DNA from: Gammaproteobacteria bacterium
GTDB taxonomy: Bacteria > Pseudomonadota > Gammaproteobacteria > Pseudomonadales > Pseudomonadaceae
Reading direction: 5' to 3'
Assembly: GCA_018826895.1 (NCBI GenBank)
Contig: JAHJYA010000029.1
Location: 1-64,000, forward strand
DNA length: 64,000 nucleotides
Below, piece after piece: positions 1 through 9,208 of the stretch. Numbering within the stretch: position 1 is the first letter of the stretch; each line of letters opens with the position of its first letter. Both the position numbers and the translations under genes were made by a program. The notes beneath the pieces are model-generated. The model made no database searches, had not been told where the DNA came from, and saw only the letters and a program-made list of their open reading frames with translations.

Positions 1-12
1 AGGGCCGGGCCC

Positions 13-93
13 GTTTTAGCGCGATGCTGCGTTTCTCGATGGCTCATTTAGCCGGCTAAACTTCGCATCTCGTGCCTTGCCTCGCGCTAAAAC
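13..93. repeat. Large extragenic palindromic repeat
   Basis: Perfect 12-bp arms GTTTTAGCGCGA (13-24) and TCGCGCTAAAAC (82-93) enclose a perfect 14-bp palindrome TTTAGCCGGCTAAA at 47-60. It lies downstream of the 3' end of the minus-strand DUF4824 gene, a usual position for Pseudomonas extragenic palindromes. The rest of 94-239 shows no gene; a weak palindrome GACCCTAAGGGGTC near 128-141 could act as a terminator. Confidence 0.7.
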
Positions 94-239
94 TGGCTCC
101 GGCGCGGCCGCGAACGAAACGTCAACAGACCCTAAGGGGTCGCTTGCTCGAACACTCGTATAACCGAGTAGAGAAACGCTTGCATCCAATCCACGCAGGG
201 TTGAATAACCCCACTGTGCATCGCCGCTAACACGACGGG

Positions 240-1115
240 CTATTGCACCTTGGTCGTAACAGACTCGGTGAACGCAACAAACCAGGGCTCCAGGCGCCGT
301 CCGAAGGCAAGATCGGCGCTAAAGCGCTTGTAACGGCTCGAATAGTCGATGCTAGGCGCGCCCTCCTGCAATGGCAGGCCGGCGAAGGTTGCATGCCAGT
401 GCTGCGGCAGATTGAGGCGCTGCATGCCAGGTGCGGAGGCCGTGCCGCCCAGGTGCCAGGTCCAGCGCGGGGGTTGCGAAGGGTCCGTCGACTCAGCAGC
501 CAGATTATGGGTCTGTACCTGCACAACGGCGTGGACCAGGGCATAGCGCTGGCGATCCGGGTAACGCGCCCGCAGTACCTGCGGATCCAGCCCGACATCG
601 ACCACCAGCAGGCGACTGGCCCGTTGAATTTCATACTCAAGAGCATTGGCGGCGCTCACCCGCGCATTTTGCAGTTTTTCACTGTCGGGAACGGCTTTTT
701 GCAGGCGCAATGCCTCCGCATGAGCCGTGCGCGCCAACGCCACCTCGTGTTCATAGGCGGGGCCATTGAGCTCCAGCACCAGCACGGCATCACGCGACAA
801 CTGACGGCGGTAGCGCTGCACGCTTTGCTCAGTCAGCGCCTGCGGAACCTCGAAACCCAGCTCGCTCATCTTCTCGGCGCTGATGGGCAAGTAGCGCAGG
901 TCATCGTTTGCCCGGCTGGGCCAGCGGTAATTCAGGCGCAGCGCCAGGCCACTGTTGTCCTCGTGCCAATAGGTCGTGGTCGTCCCCAGCTCACGTTCGG
1001 AGAGGTGCAGGCGGCTGTCGAGCGGTGGCTGCCGATTCCATACCACGCCTGCCAGCACGACAGCATTGGTCAGCCCGATCAGTGCCAGGCCAGCGATCAG
1101 ATAACGGCTCATCAT
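240..1115 (-). CDS. DUF4824 family membrane-anchored protein
   Basis: A protein of 291 residues with an N-terminal hydrophobic segment (about residues 5-25, signal anchor) followed by a soluble domain expected on the periplasmic side. The text resembles the DUF4824 family (a SRLHLSERELG stretch followed by a WHEDNSGLALRLNYRW-like strand). The ATG at 1115 overlaps the stop of the upstream DUF2157 gene as ATGA, so the two are translationally coupled; an ATG one codon later is possible. The longer open frame up to 1232 has no support because it lies inside the neighbour. Function is unknown; the pairing suggests one envelope complex. Family call from memory of conserved text, moderate certainty. 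Confidence 0.7.
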   Translation of the reverse strand: MMSRYLIAGLALIGLTNAVVLAGVVWNRQPPLDSRLHLSERELGTTTTYWHEDNSGLALRLNYRWPSRANDDLRYLPISAEKMSELGFEVPQALTEQSVQRYRRQLSRDAVLVLELNGPAYEHEVALARTAHAEALRLQKAVPDSEKLQNARVSAANALEYEIQRASRLLVVDVGLDPQVLRARYPDRQRYALVHAVVQVQTHNLAAESTDPSQPPRWTWHLGGTASAPGMQRLNLPQHWHATFAGLPLQEGAPSIDYSSRYKRFSADLAFGRRLEPWFVAFTESVTTKVQ

Positions 1116-2185
1116 GGGCGACCTCCGAGCAGACCGTGACGGCCGCGCAAACGGCGCAGTACCAGCAGAATCAGCACCGCGCCCAGGCCCAGTAGCAGAA
1201 AGAACAGGGATTTGGGCATGCTCTCCCACCACCAGTCGAACAGCCGGCTATAGAGCAACAGCACCAAGAAACTCAGCGCCGTGTTCACCACCTCCGGCCA
1301 TTCACGGCGTACCCCCAGCCAGATCATCAGGGCGCCCAGGCTAAACCCGGCAAACTGGTAGGCCCACTCGATGGACGCGGTCGAGTACGCCAGGTAACTG
1401 CCCTCTCCCCAGTGCGCCAGCCAAAACACCGGTGCGAACACGCCGAGCAGACCGAACACCCGGTAGGTCACGGCAAAGCCCTCGAAACGGCGCTGATCGA
1501 CAAGTAGCGGCAACAGAAAGATCAGCACGGCCGGCACCATGAAGTTTTCCGGGCGCTCGGCAAAACCTAGCCAGTAGATCCCTTGCCAGTTGCCGATCTG
1601 CGTCGCAGCAAAGGCCAGCAAACAAGCGAGCCCCGCGGCCAGCAGCAGACGCGCGTGACAGGCGTAGGCTAACAGCAACGCGTAAAGCGCCCAGACCAGC
1701 AACGCATGGTTGGACGGCGCGATATTGAAGATTTGCCCGAGCATGCTGATGTTCAGGACAAAACAGGTAAAAGCCAGTAGCGCCGCCAGCTTGCTGAAGT
1801 ACCCCGAGCGGTCCAGGCGCCGCAGCCATAGCGTCAGGCCGAAGGACGCGATACTTGCCGACAATAGAATTGCCACCTGGCTCAGCGAGCCGAACAACCC
1901 CCAGAATTGGTAGAACAGAAAGAACACACTGGCTGCCAACGCCAGCGCTCCCAGGAAAGACGCGACCCGCATGCCCAGTGACAACTGCCGAGCCTGGCTG
2001 TCGTGATCGATATCGAAGGCAGCCAGGTAGCTGTTGAGCAATCGCTCCTGATAACTGTGCAGACGGCTGTACTGCTCATCACTCAGGCTCAGTACCTGCT
2101 CCGTCTCCAGGCGTTTCAGCTCGCGGTTGAACACACTGATGTCATCGGCGCGCTGCTGGGCATCACTGCGATTTAGGGTTGGCAT
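1112..2185 (-). CDS. DUF2157-type polytopic membrane protein
   Basis: A 357-residue protein with a charged cytoplasmic N-terminus (about 1-70) followed by roughly eight to ten hydrophobic segments, e.g. a long run around the SFLGALALAASVFFLFYQF stretch. This organisation, a short soluble head then many helices, is that of DUF2157/DUF4401 proteins. The start at 2185 is preceded by AAGGA five bases upstream; the longer frame to 2218 lacks this. It is coupled by ATGA overlap to the DUF4824 gene, the usual partner of this family. No enzymatic motif is visible and the role is unknown. Confidence 0.72.
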   Translation of the reverse strand: MPTLNRSDAQQRADDISVFNRELKRLETEQVLSLSDEQYSRLHSYQERLLNSYLAAFDIDHDSQARQLSLGMRVASFLGALALAASVFFLFYQFWGLFGSLSQVAILLSASIASFGLTLWLRRLDRSGYFSKLAALLAFTCFVLNISMLGQIFNIAPSNHALLVWALYALLLAYACHARLLLAAGLACLLAFAATQIGNWQGIYWLGFAERPENFMVPAVLIFLLPLLVDQRRFEGFAVTYRVFGLLGVFAPVFWLAHWGEGSYLAYSTASIEWAYQFAGFSLGALMIWLGVRREWPEVVNTALSFLVLLLYSRLFDWWWESMPKSLFFLLLGLGAVLILLVLRRLRGRHGLLGGRP

Positions 2186-2272
2186 GGCATTCCTTGCTGG
2201 GCGTTGACTGCGTGCCACACTCTAGCGGTAAAAGCGCAGCGGTACATCGACACGCGCCACAGGAACTCCATC

Positions 2273-2593
2273 ACAACAGATGAAATCAACGGCAGCAGCT
2301 ACAAAGTCGTCAGCAGCGAAGTAGCAGTCACCGCCAGTGCGACACTGGTCGACCTGCGCAGCGGTAAGGAACTGTGGAAAGGCGTGGCACGTGCCAGCAC
2401 TGCGGAGCAGCAACAAAATAACGGCGGCGGGCTTGCGGGCATATTGATCACCGCACTGGTCAATCAAGTGCTCAACACCCTGAGCGACCGAGGTCACGAA
2501 ATCGCCGGCATCGCCAGTCAGCGCCTACTGACCAGCAACCCGGTCAACGGCATTCTGCCAGGCCCCAGAGCACGGCCGATCAGCGCACGCTAA
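2273..2593 (+). pseudogene. Remnant of DUF799 (GNA1162-like) lipoprotein
   Basis: The frame carries the C-terminal half of a DUF799/GNA1162-family lipoprotein: conserved pieces include SSYKVVSSEVAVTASATLVD, LRSGKELWKG, a Gln/Asn/Gly-rich patch, and SDRGHEIAGIASQRLL. Full members are about 220 residues, with a lipobox and about 100 residues before this part. Here everything upstream of the SSYKVV strand is missing, the frame runs directly into the neighbouring divergent gene, and no CsgG- or DUF4810-like partner genes are present, although the family usually sits in that three-gene group. I infer a deletion relic. A short unrelated N-terminus could in principle start at 2204, but no ribosome site is seen. 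Confidence 0.65.
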
Positions 2594-2602
2594 TAGGCTC
2601 GG

Positions 2603-2638
2603 CACCTGCACCTGCACCTGCACCTGCACCTGCAGGTG
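2603..2638. repeat. Hexamer tandem repeat CACCTG x5 plus inverted copy
   Basis: Five consecutive CACCTG units (2603-2632) are followed by CAGGTG, the reverse complement of the unit, so the end can fold back. It lies ten bases after the stop of the DUF799 remnant. Confidence 0.9.
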
Positions 2639-2772
2639 CAGCACTCGCGACTGAATGCCCCCATTTCCTTCACGCACTGCCGGCCTCGCAGCCATAAAGG
2701 CCACGCCAGCACAGACTCACGACTAAACTGCCCTTGCCAGTCTGGCACTCCACCCAGCTCGCGGAACAGTCG

Positions 2773-3330
2773 ATGAATAGCCGGCACGCCGCCTTGCTAC
2801 ACAACGCGCCCCACAGCCACATGCCCGCCGACACCTGGGCCAGGCTCTGCTGTGAGCAGGCCCTTTTGGCAGTTGAAGACGGCTGCTACGGCGTCGGTGC
2901 CGTGCTGGTCACGGGCGCCCAGGAACTGCTGTGCAGCGCACGCAATCAGGTATTTGCCGACGGTCACTACAACAGCGCCGGGCATGCCGAGATGCTGCTG
3001 CTTGATCAGTTGGAAAACGAGCACCCGGCCCAGGACCGCAGCGCACTTAGCCTTTATGTCAGCCTGCAACCGTGCCTGATGTGTTACGGCCGCATCTTGC
3101 TCGCGGGTATCACCTGCGTGCGCTACCTGGCCCGCGACAAGCCGGGTGGCTTTATCAACAAGCATCTACCCGCGGCCTGGACCGAGCTGAGTGCACGCAC
3201 CTGCGTGCGCCAAGCCGATGCGGACCCCTACTGGATCAACCTGGCGGAGCAGGCAATTAACCACCTGCAGGACCGCCAGGCACTGCGCCAGCGCGTGGTC
3301 GCCGCTTGGCATGGCCAGCCACCGGAATAA
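2773..3330 (+). CDS. CMP/dCMP-deaminase-fold nucleoside deaminase
   Basis: A 185-residue zinc-dependent deaminase of the cytidine/deoxycytidylate deaminase fold. The catalytic H-A-E motif is at residues 71-73 (His71 zinc ligand, Glu73 proton shuttle) and the P-C-x-x-C motif at 100-104 (Cys101, Cys104 zinc ligands). The family covers guanine, cytosine and tRNA-adenosine deaminases; the protein lacks obvious TadA-specific text, and an essential tadA is expected elsewhere, so a free-base or nucleoside substrate is inferred. The start at 2773 is chosen as the first ATG giving a sensible N-terminus; 2821 is an alternative. It converges with phhR, with 3 bp between the stops. Confidence 0.75.
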   Translation: MNSRHAALLHNAPHSHMPADTWARLCCEQALLAVEDGCYGVGAVLVTGAQELLCSARNQVFADGHYNSAGHAEMLLLDQLENEHPAQDRSALSLYVSLQPCLMCYGRILLAGITCVRYLARDKPGGFINKHLPAAWTELSARTCVRQADADPYWINLAEQAINHLQDRQALRQRVVAAWHGQPPE

Positions 3331-3333
3331 GCG

Positions 3334-4887
3334 CTACTCCTTGCCCAAACCATGCTGGCGCAGCTTGTTGGCGATGGTGGTGTGCGATACGCCGAGGCGC
3401 TTGCCCAATTGTCGACTGCTCGGGTGCTCGTGGTAGAGACGCTCCAACACAACCTTCTCGAAACGCCCGAGAATCTCATCCAGCCCGCCCTCGACCGAGA
3501 ACTCGCCCAGCGGCTGCGGCGCACCATAGTCCGGCAGGCGAATATGCTCGAGCTTGACGGTCCCCCCGTCGCACAGCGACACCGCCTGGAACAGCACGTT
3601 CTCCAACTGGCGCACGTTACCCGGCCAGTGGTAATGGCTGAGCTTATCCAGCACCGGCGGTGCCAGTTTGGGTAGCGGGCAACCAATTTGCCGACTGGCC
3701 TGATCAAGAAAGTGCTCGACCAGCGGCGCCAGACCGTCCAGGCACTCGCGCAGCGGCGGGATATGCAGGCTGAGCACATTGAGACGGTGATAGAGATCCT
3801 GGCGGAATTCGCCTTTGCCGCACAGCTCGGATAAGTCCACCTGGGTCGCGCAGATCACCCGCACATCCAGGTACACCTCTTCATCACTGCCAACCCGGCG
3901 GAAGCAGCCATCCTGCAGAAAGCGCAGCAGCTTGGCCTGCATACGTGGGCTCATTTCGCCAACACCATCGAGAAACAGCGTGCCACCGGCGGTCAGCTCC
4001 AGCAGGCCAAGTTTGCCCTCTGGGCGTGCGCCTTCGAAGGCACCCGGGCCGTAACCGAACAACTCGGTCTCAGCCATGGATTCCGGCAATCCGGCGCAGT
4101 TCAGCGCCATAAACGGCGACTGCCCACGCGGGCTGGCCAGGTGGCAGGCGCGCGCGAGTAATTCCTTACCGGTGCCAGTCTCACCCTCGATCAACAGCGG
4201 CGCATCCAGCGGCGCCATACGCCGCGCTTCGCGCACTACGGCAGCCATCACTTTGGAACTCTGGAATATGCTGTCGAAACCACGCAGCTCCTGTTTACGC
4301 ACGTTATAAATGCGTTCGCCGACGCGGTCCGCGCGGTGCAGAGTCAACACCGCCCCCGCCAGGGCATCGCTTTCATCATGCTCGGTTTGCAGCGGCGCGA
4401 TATCGGCGAGAAACACATCGCCCTTGACCTTCACCCGTAACCCATTGATCCGCGACTTGTTGGCACGCACCAATTCCGGCAAATCGAAGTCTTCCGCATA
4501 GCGCGACAGGGCAATGCCTGGCACCTCATCTACCCGCACACCCAATAGCTGTGCGGCGCTGCGATTGGCGGCGACGATCGAGCCGCCCATGTCGATCGAC
4601 AGCACGGGAAAATCCAACGCGCCGAGCAAAGCATTCAGCTCCAGGTTACGTCGCTCGCTGGGCATTAGGCCCACCCGTTTGACCTCGAATACTCCGGCAA
4701 TGCCGGCGAACTTGGGCTTGAGCGCCTGAAACTGCAGGTTGATCAGGTTTGGGCAGTGCAGGTAAATGGCGTTACCATGCTCGCCCCCCACCTCACCACG
4801 GGCAACGTTGATACCGTAGTCGACCAGCAGGTCGAGGATGTCGCGCAGAATGCCAACGCGATTCTGGCAGTGAACCTTAAGGCGCAT
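3334..4887 (-). CDS. phhR: Aromatic amino acid regulator PhhR (TyrR family)
   Basis: A 517-residue TyrR-type regulator: N-terminal ACT domain (about 1-70), PAS domain (about 80-190), AAA+ sigma-54-activator-like domain (about 205-440) and a C-terminal Fis-type helix-turn-helix (SSRQLGKRLGVSHTTIANKL). Walker A GETGTGKE is at about 235-242 and Walker B in GGTLFLDGVGEM at 301-312. The usual GAFTGA loop reads GAFEGA (about 282-287). In Pseudomonas, PhhR activates phenylalanine hydroxylation and aromatic catabolism in response to Phe/Tyr. It normally lies divergent to phhA; here a four-gene efflux operon separates them, although orientation is kept. Start at 4887 fits the family N-terminus (MRLKVHC); an ATG 5 codons earlier is less likely. 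Confidence 0.92.
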   Translation of the reverse strand: MRLKVHCQNRVGILRDILDLLVDYGINVARGEVGGEHGNAIYLHCPNLINLQFQALKPKFAGIAGVFEVKRVGLMPSERRNLELNALLGALDFPVLSIDMGGSIVAANRSAAQLLGVRVDEVPGIALSRYAEDFDLPELVRANKSRINGLRVKVKGDVFLADIAPLQTEHDESDALAGAVLTLHRADRVGERIYNVRKQELRGFDSIFQSSKVMAAVVREARRMAPLDAPLLIEGETGTGKELLARACHLASPRGQSPFMALNCAGLPESMAETELFGYGPGAFEGARPEGKLGLLELTAGGTLFLDGVGEMSPRMQAKLLRFLQDGCFRRVGSDEEVYLDVRVICATQVDLSELCGKGEFRQDLYHRLNVLSLHIPPLRECLDGLAPLVEHFLDQASRQIGCPLPKLAPPVLDKLSHYHWPGNVRQLENVLFQAVSLCDGGTVKLEHIRLPDYGAPQPLGEFSVEGGLDEILGRFEKVVLERLYHEHPSSRQLGKRLGVSHTTIANKLRQHGLGKE

Positions 4888-5051
4888 GCAGTACCCCAAC
4901 ACGATGTACCGCTGGAGTCTGGCACGCCAATCGCACCCTGCCTGTCATGTCATGTGTCGCCATCAGTGGCCTATGTCCTTATGTCAGAGGACGCCCCTGC
5001 ATTAACGGGGCATCTCATGGCTATCTTGCGAGCGACTCTCCAGCCCGCCCC

Positions 5052-8000
5052 TTATTCAAATCTGTGCCCCCCTTCGCGCGGCCTGTCGCCTGCATGTGCG
5101 TGGCAGGCGAGGTACAGCGCCGGCAAAAAGAACAAGGTTAAAACCGTGGCAACCACAATGCCGCCAATCATTGCGTAAGCCATCGGGCCCCAGAATGCCT
5201 CCCGCGCGATCGGGATCATGCCCAGGCTCGCCGCGGCCGCTGTCAGCAAAATCGGCCGGCATCGATGCTCGGTTGCCTTGACCACTGCTGCTGTTAACTC
5301 GTCCCCTGCCTGCCTGAAAGCCTCGATCTGACTAACCAGGATCACGGAGTTGCGAATGATGATGCCGATCAGGGCCAACACCCCCAGTATCGCCACAAAA
5401 CCAAGTGGCGAACCGGTCAATAACAGGGCTGCCACGACGCCGATCAGCCCCAAGGGCGCCACACTCAAGACCAACAAAACCTGCTTCACATTCTGCAACT
5501 GGATCATCAGGAAGGTCACAATCAACAGCAGCATCCAGGGCACCACGCGCAGGATCGGTTCCTGAGAGCGAGCACTCGCCTCTACTGCACCACCCACCGT
5601 GACGCTATAGCGGGGTGGCAACTGCTCCTTGAAGACCTCTATAGCGGGATGCAATTCCTCAACGAGTGCATCAGGTTGCAAATTTGCGACGATATTCGCT
5701 TTTAGCGTAATAGTTGGTAAACGGTCACGCCGCCAGACTAACGGTTGTTCCTGTTCATAGCGAATAGTGGCAAATGCCAGAAGCGGAATCGATTCACCTG
5801 TGCGAGAAGACGGAATCTGCAAACTGCCAAGCAACTCTGGCGACTGCCGTTCCTGAGTCTGTGCCCGCGCAACGACATCGACCAGGTAGATGCCATCACG
5901 GACCTGAGTGATGGTTGAGCCGGAGACCACGCTGTTGAGAATCTGCGCGATGTCCTGGGAGGACAGACCGAACTGCCGCGCCTTGTCCTGCGCGATATCG
6001 ATGCGCAGGACCTTGCCGGGCTCATTCCAGTCATAGATCACCTGACCAATATTGGCATTGGCGTCGATGATCGCCGCCAGGCTCATGGCCTGCCGGCGCA
6101 CCTCATGCAGATCAGGGCCGCTGACCCGATACTGGACCGGCCATCCCACTGGCGGCCCCATGTTCAATGGTTGTACATAGGCCCCGATCCCCACGAAGTC
6201 CTTTCGCAAGAGCGCTCTGAGCCGTGTGATCAGCCGCTCGCGCGCTTCACCTCCGCGGCTGACAATCACCACCTGCCCATAAAACGGGTGGCTCAACTGC
6301 TGATCCAGCGGCAAGTAGAAACGCACCGCCCCTTTGCCGACATAAGAGCTCCAGCGCAGCACGTCGGGGTCGTCTTGCAGGCTGCGCTCAAAGCGGTCCA
6401 TCGCCTCACGCGTGGCACTGATCGAGCCATGCTGAGGCAGGTGGAAATCCACCAGTATTTCCGGGCGGTCCGAATCAGGGAAGAACTGCTTCTGCAGCAG
6501 GCTGGTGGCCCAGATCGATACCGCGAATGCTGCGAGCGTCAGGCCGATGGTCCAGTTGCGGTGGCGCAGCGCCAGCGCCAACCAGGTGCTAAATACCCGC
6601 ATCCAGCGGCTGCTCGACTCCACCACTGGCTCGCTGGGACGCTTGAGCAGGTAGACACCCAGCAGTGGCGCGAACACCACAGCGACCAGCCAGGACAACA
6701 GCAGCGCCACCGCGATCACCGCGAACATGGTGAACACGTACTCCCCGGCCGAACTTGCGTTTAGCCCGATGGGCACAAAACCGGCAACCGTCACCAGGGT
6801 GCCGGTCAGCATCGGGAAAGCGGTCGAGGTGTAGGCATAAGTCGCAGCCTTCGACAGGCTGTCGCCCACTTCGATGCGCTTGATCATCATCTCCACCGTG
6901 ATCATCGCATCGTCCACCAGCAACCCCAGGGCAATAATCAACGCACCCAGGGAGATGCGCTGCAGGGTGATACCGCTGTAAGACATGAACAGGAAGACCA
7001 TCGCCAGCACCAGGGGAATGGAGCAGGCCACTACCAAGCCAGCGCGCATGCCCAGGCTGAGAAAGCTTACCAACAGCACGATCAACACAGCCTCGAACAG
7101 TGCACGGGTGAAGGTGCCGATGGCCTGGTCCACCACCTCCGCCTGGCTGGATACCAGGTGTACATCGATCCCTAACGGCAGGGTCTGGGTCAACTCATCA
7201 ACGCGCTGCTGCAAGCGCTCACCAAACAACTGAATATTGCCCCCTGCCTGCATGGCCACTGCCAGACCAATTGCGGGTTGGCCATTGAAGCGGAACAGCG
7301 ATGCGGGCGGCTCCGCATAACCGCGCTCGATACTCGCCAGATCACTCAGGCGCAGCAGGCGATCACCAAACCTCAGGCTGACCGCCCGCAGGTCCTGCTC
7401 ATCCTGAAAAGGTCCGCTGGCCTGCACCACGATGCGCTCTTCACCCGCCTCGACAAGCCCGGCAGGCGTGACGGCATTTTGCTCCTGCAAGCTCTGGATG
7501 ACCTGGCGTAGATCAATCCCCAGCGCAGCCAGCTTGCGAATGGAAAAATCCAGGTAAATGACTTCACGCTGACTGCCGAGCATCTCGAACTTGCCCAGCC
7601 CGGGCACACCCTTGAGGCCAATGCGCATCTGCTCGGCATAGTCACGTAACTGGCGCAGGGACAGCCCGTCACCGGTCAGGGCATAAATGCTGCCGAAGAC
7701 ATCACCGAACTCATCATTGAACGCCGGCCCTTGCACATCGCTCGGCAACTCGCCGCGCACATCCAGCATTTTCTTGCGCACCAGGTACCAGGCCGCAGGA
7801 ATCTCGCGTGCCGGCGTTTCACTCTTGAGAAAGACGAACAACGTGGACTCGCCCGCCACGGTGTAGCTGCGGACATAGTCCAGGGCATCAACCTCCTCCA
7901 GCTTTTTTTCGAGGCGATCAGTGACCTGCTGCAGGGTTTCCTGCAGATTTGCCCCTGGCCAACGCGCCTGGATGACCATGGTCTTGATCGCAAACGAAGG

Positions 8001-8126
8001 GTCCTCCTCACGCCCCAGCTCCAGATAGGCATAGGCACCCATCAACAGGGTGACCAGCATGCTGTACCAGACCAGCGTGCGGTGACGCAGCGCCCAGCCC
8101 GACAGGTTGAATCGCTCCACCATCAA
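5052..8126 (-). CDS. RND efflux permease, TriC-like
   Basis: A 1024-residue inner-membrane resistance-nodulation-division transporter. The first membrane helix is at about 15-35, followed by a large periplasmic porter domain, a helix bundle that contains LLVDDAMITVEMM (the paired aspartates of the proton relay), a second periplasmic domain and a final helix bundle. It is the last gene of the operon and overlaps the second adaptor by ATGA. An RND gene preceded by two adaptor genes is the layout of P. aeruginosa TriABC, which exports triclosan with OpmH. No outer-membrane factor gene is present, so a shared TolC-like channel is inferred. The co-operonic RhlA/PhaG-like enzyme suggests a lipidic substrate (inference). 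Confidence 0.88.
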   Translation of the reverse strand: MMVERFNLSGWALRHRTLVWYSMLVTLLMGAYAYLELGREEDPSFAIKTMVIQARWPGANLQETLQQVTDRLEKKLEEVDALDYVRSYTVAGESTLFVFLKSETPAREIPAAWYLVRKKMLDVRGELPSDVQGPAFNDEFGDVFGSIYALTGDGLSLRQLRDYAEQMRIGLKGVPGLGKFEMLGSQREVIYLDFSIRKLAALGIDLRQVIQSLQEQNAVTPAGLVEAGEERIVVQASGPFQDEQDLRAVSLRFGDRLLRLSDLASIERGYAEPPASLFRFNGQPAIGLAVAMQAGGNIQLFGERLQQRVDELTQTLPLGIDVHLVSSQAEVVDQAIGTFTRALFEAVLIVLLVSFLSLGMRAGLVVACSIPLVLAMVFLFMSYSGITLQRISLGALIIALGLLVDDAMITVEMMIKRIEVGDSLSKAATYAYTSTAFPMLTGTLVTVAGFVPIGLNASSAGEYVFTMFAVIAVALLLSWLVAVVFAPLLGVYLLKRPSEPVVESSSRWMRVFSTWLALALRHRNWTIGLTLAAFAVSIWATSLLQKQFFPDSDRPEILVDFHLPQHGSISATREAMDRFERSLQDDPDVLRWSSYVGKGAVRFYLPLDQQLSHPFYGQVVIVSRGGEARERLITRLRALLRKDFVGIGAYVQPLNMGPPVGWPVQYRVSGPDLHEVRRQAMSLAAIIDANANIGQVIYDWNEPGKVLRIDIAQDKARQFGLSSQDIAQILNSVVSGSTITQVRDGIYLVDVVARAQTQERQSPELLGSLQIPSSRTGESIPLLAFATIRYEQEQPLVWRRDRLPTITLKANIVANLQPDALVEELHPAIEVFKEQLPPRYSVTVGGAVEASARSQEPILRVVPWMLLLIVTFLMIQLQNVKQVLLVLSVAPLGLIGVVAALLLTGSPLGFVAILGVLALIGIIIRNSVILVSQIEAFRQAGDELTAAVVKATEHRCRPILLTAAAASLGMIPIAREAFWGPMAYAMIGGIVVATVLTLFFLPALYLACHAHAGDRPREGGHRFE

Positions 8127-9208
8127 CTGCCCCGCTTATCCAAAGCTACCCACTGTCCTTCCTGCAAAGCATGCACCCCTGCGCTTACCACCCGGTCGCC
8201 AGGCTGCAGGCCACCACGCAACCGTACCCAGTCCGCGGAGCGTTCCAGCACCTCGACCCGCTGTGCACGCACGCGGGCGCTCTGAGCCTCGATCAGCCAG
8301 ACAAAGTCCTGCCCTTTATCACGCCAAAGTGCCGATGCCGGTACGCTCGGTTCATTCACCTGCGGCTCAGACACGAGTTCCACAACAACCATGCTGCCCA
8401 GGCGAAAACGCTCAGGCAGTTGCGCTGCCGACAACCGAACACGGCGCATCCGTGTCGCGACATCCAGCATCGGATCGACCTGACGGATCTCGGCCCACGT
8501 GCTCTGCGCCGCATCGAGCATCGAGGTCACACGGATACGTGGTACCCCTGCGTCCTTCTGCGCCTGTGTCAGCCACTCGGCAGGCAAGTCGACCCAGATT
8601 TCCAGGCTATCCAGCCGCGCCAGGCTCACCACCGGCGTACCCGCCGCGAGGACCTGGCCGACCTCGGCGTGCCAGGCGGTGACAACGCCCTCTAGGTCGG
8701 CCTCTATGCGTGCCTGCTGCAAGCGCTCCCTGGCCTGACGTAATTCGATCCGCGCCTGCTGCAATGCTGCAGCACGCACGCGCACCTCGCTGGAGAGCTG
8801 CTCGAGGCGGGCCAAGCTACCCACACCCTGCGCATGCAGACCCTGATAGCGAGCGGCCTCATCACGAGCATTGCGCCACAGCACCTCTGTGCGGCTGACA
8901 TTCCACTGGCTGCTGCGCACATCGTTCTGCTGATCGCTCAGCTCCAGGCTCGCCAGCAAATCACCCTTGCGCACCTGCTGGCCCACCTCTACCTGTCGGC
9001 TGGCCAGACGTCCGCCTTGGCAAAACGCCGCTACCAACTGATGCCGCGGCTGCACAACCCCGGTGAAACGCTCGGTCACACCCACCGCCTCAGCGCCCAC
9101 CTCGATGTACAGGACCGGACGCCCAGGCGAAGTCGGCAGCGACTCATCGAAACAGGCACTGAGCAACAGGCAAATCATCAAGACGAGGGAATGATGTCTG
9201 AGCCTCAT
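8123..9208 (-). CDS. RND membrane-fusion lipoprotein (second adaptor)
   Basis: A 361-residue HlyD/AcrA-type periplasmic adaptor. The N-terminus has a lipobox (LLSAC, lipid-modified Cys19). It is followed by half-lipoyl/biotinyl segments, a coiled-coil hairpin (about 95-165, rich in Gln/Arg/Glu/Ala) and beta-barrel and membrane-proximal domains. It would link the RND pump to an outer-membrane channel. It overlaps both neighbours by four bases. Having two distinct adaptors per pump is characteristic of TriABC-like systems, where both are needed for a functional pump. Confidence 0.85.
   Translation of the reverse strand: MRLRHHSLVLMICLLLSACFDESLPTSPGRPVLYIEVGAEAVGVTERFTGVVQPRHQLVAAFCQGGRLASRQVEVGQQVRKGDLLASLELSDQQNDVRSSQWNVSRTEVLWRNARDEAARYQGLHAQGVGSLARLEQLSSEVRVRAAALQQARIELRQARERLQQARIEADLEGVVTAWHAEVGQVLAAGTPVVSLARLDSLEIWVDLPAEWLTQAQKDAGVPRIRVTSMLDAAQSTWAEIRQVDPMLDVATRMRRVRLSAAQLPERFRLGSMVVVELVSEPQVNEPSVPASALWRDKGQDFVWLIEAQSARVRAQRVEVLERSADWVRLRGGLQPGDRVVSAGVHALQEGQWVALDKRGS

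Noticed and set aside
2590..2787. Minus-strand frame with a (CR)n tail
   Set aside because: The tail is a translation of the hexamer repeat; it overlaps the start of the deaminase gene.
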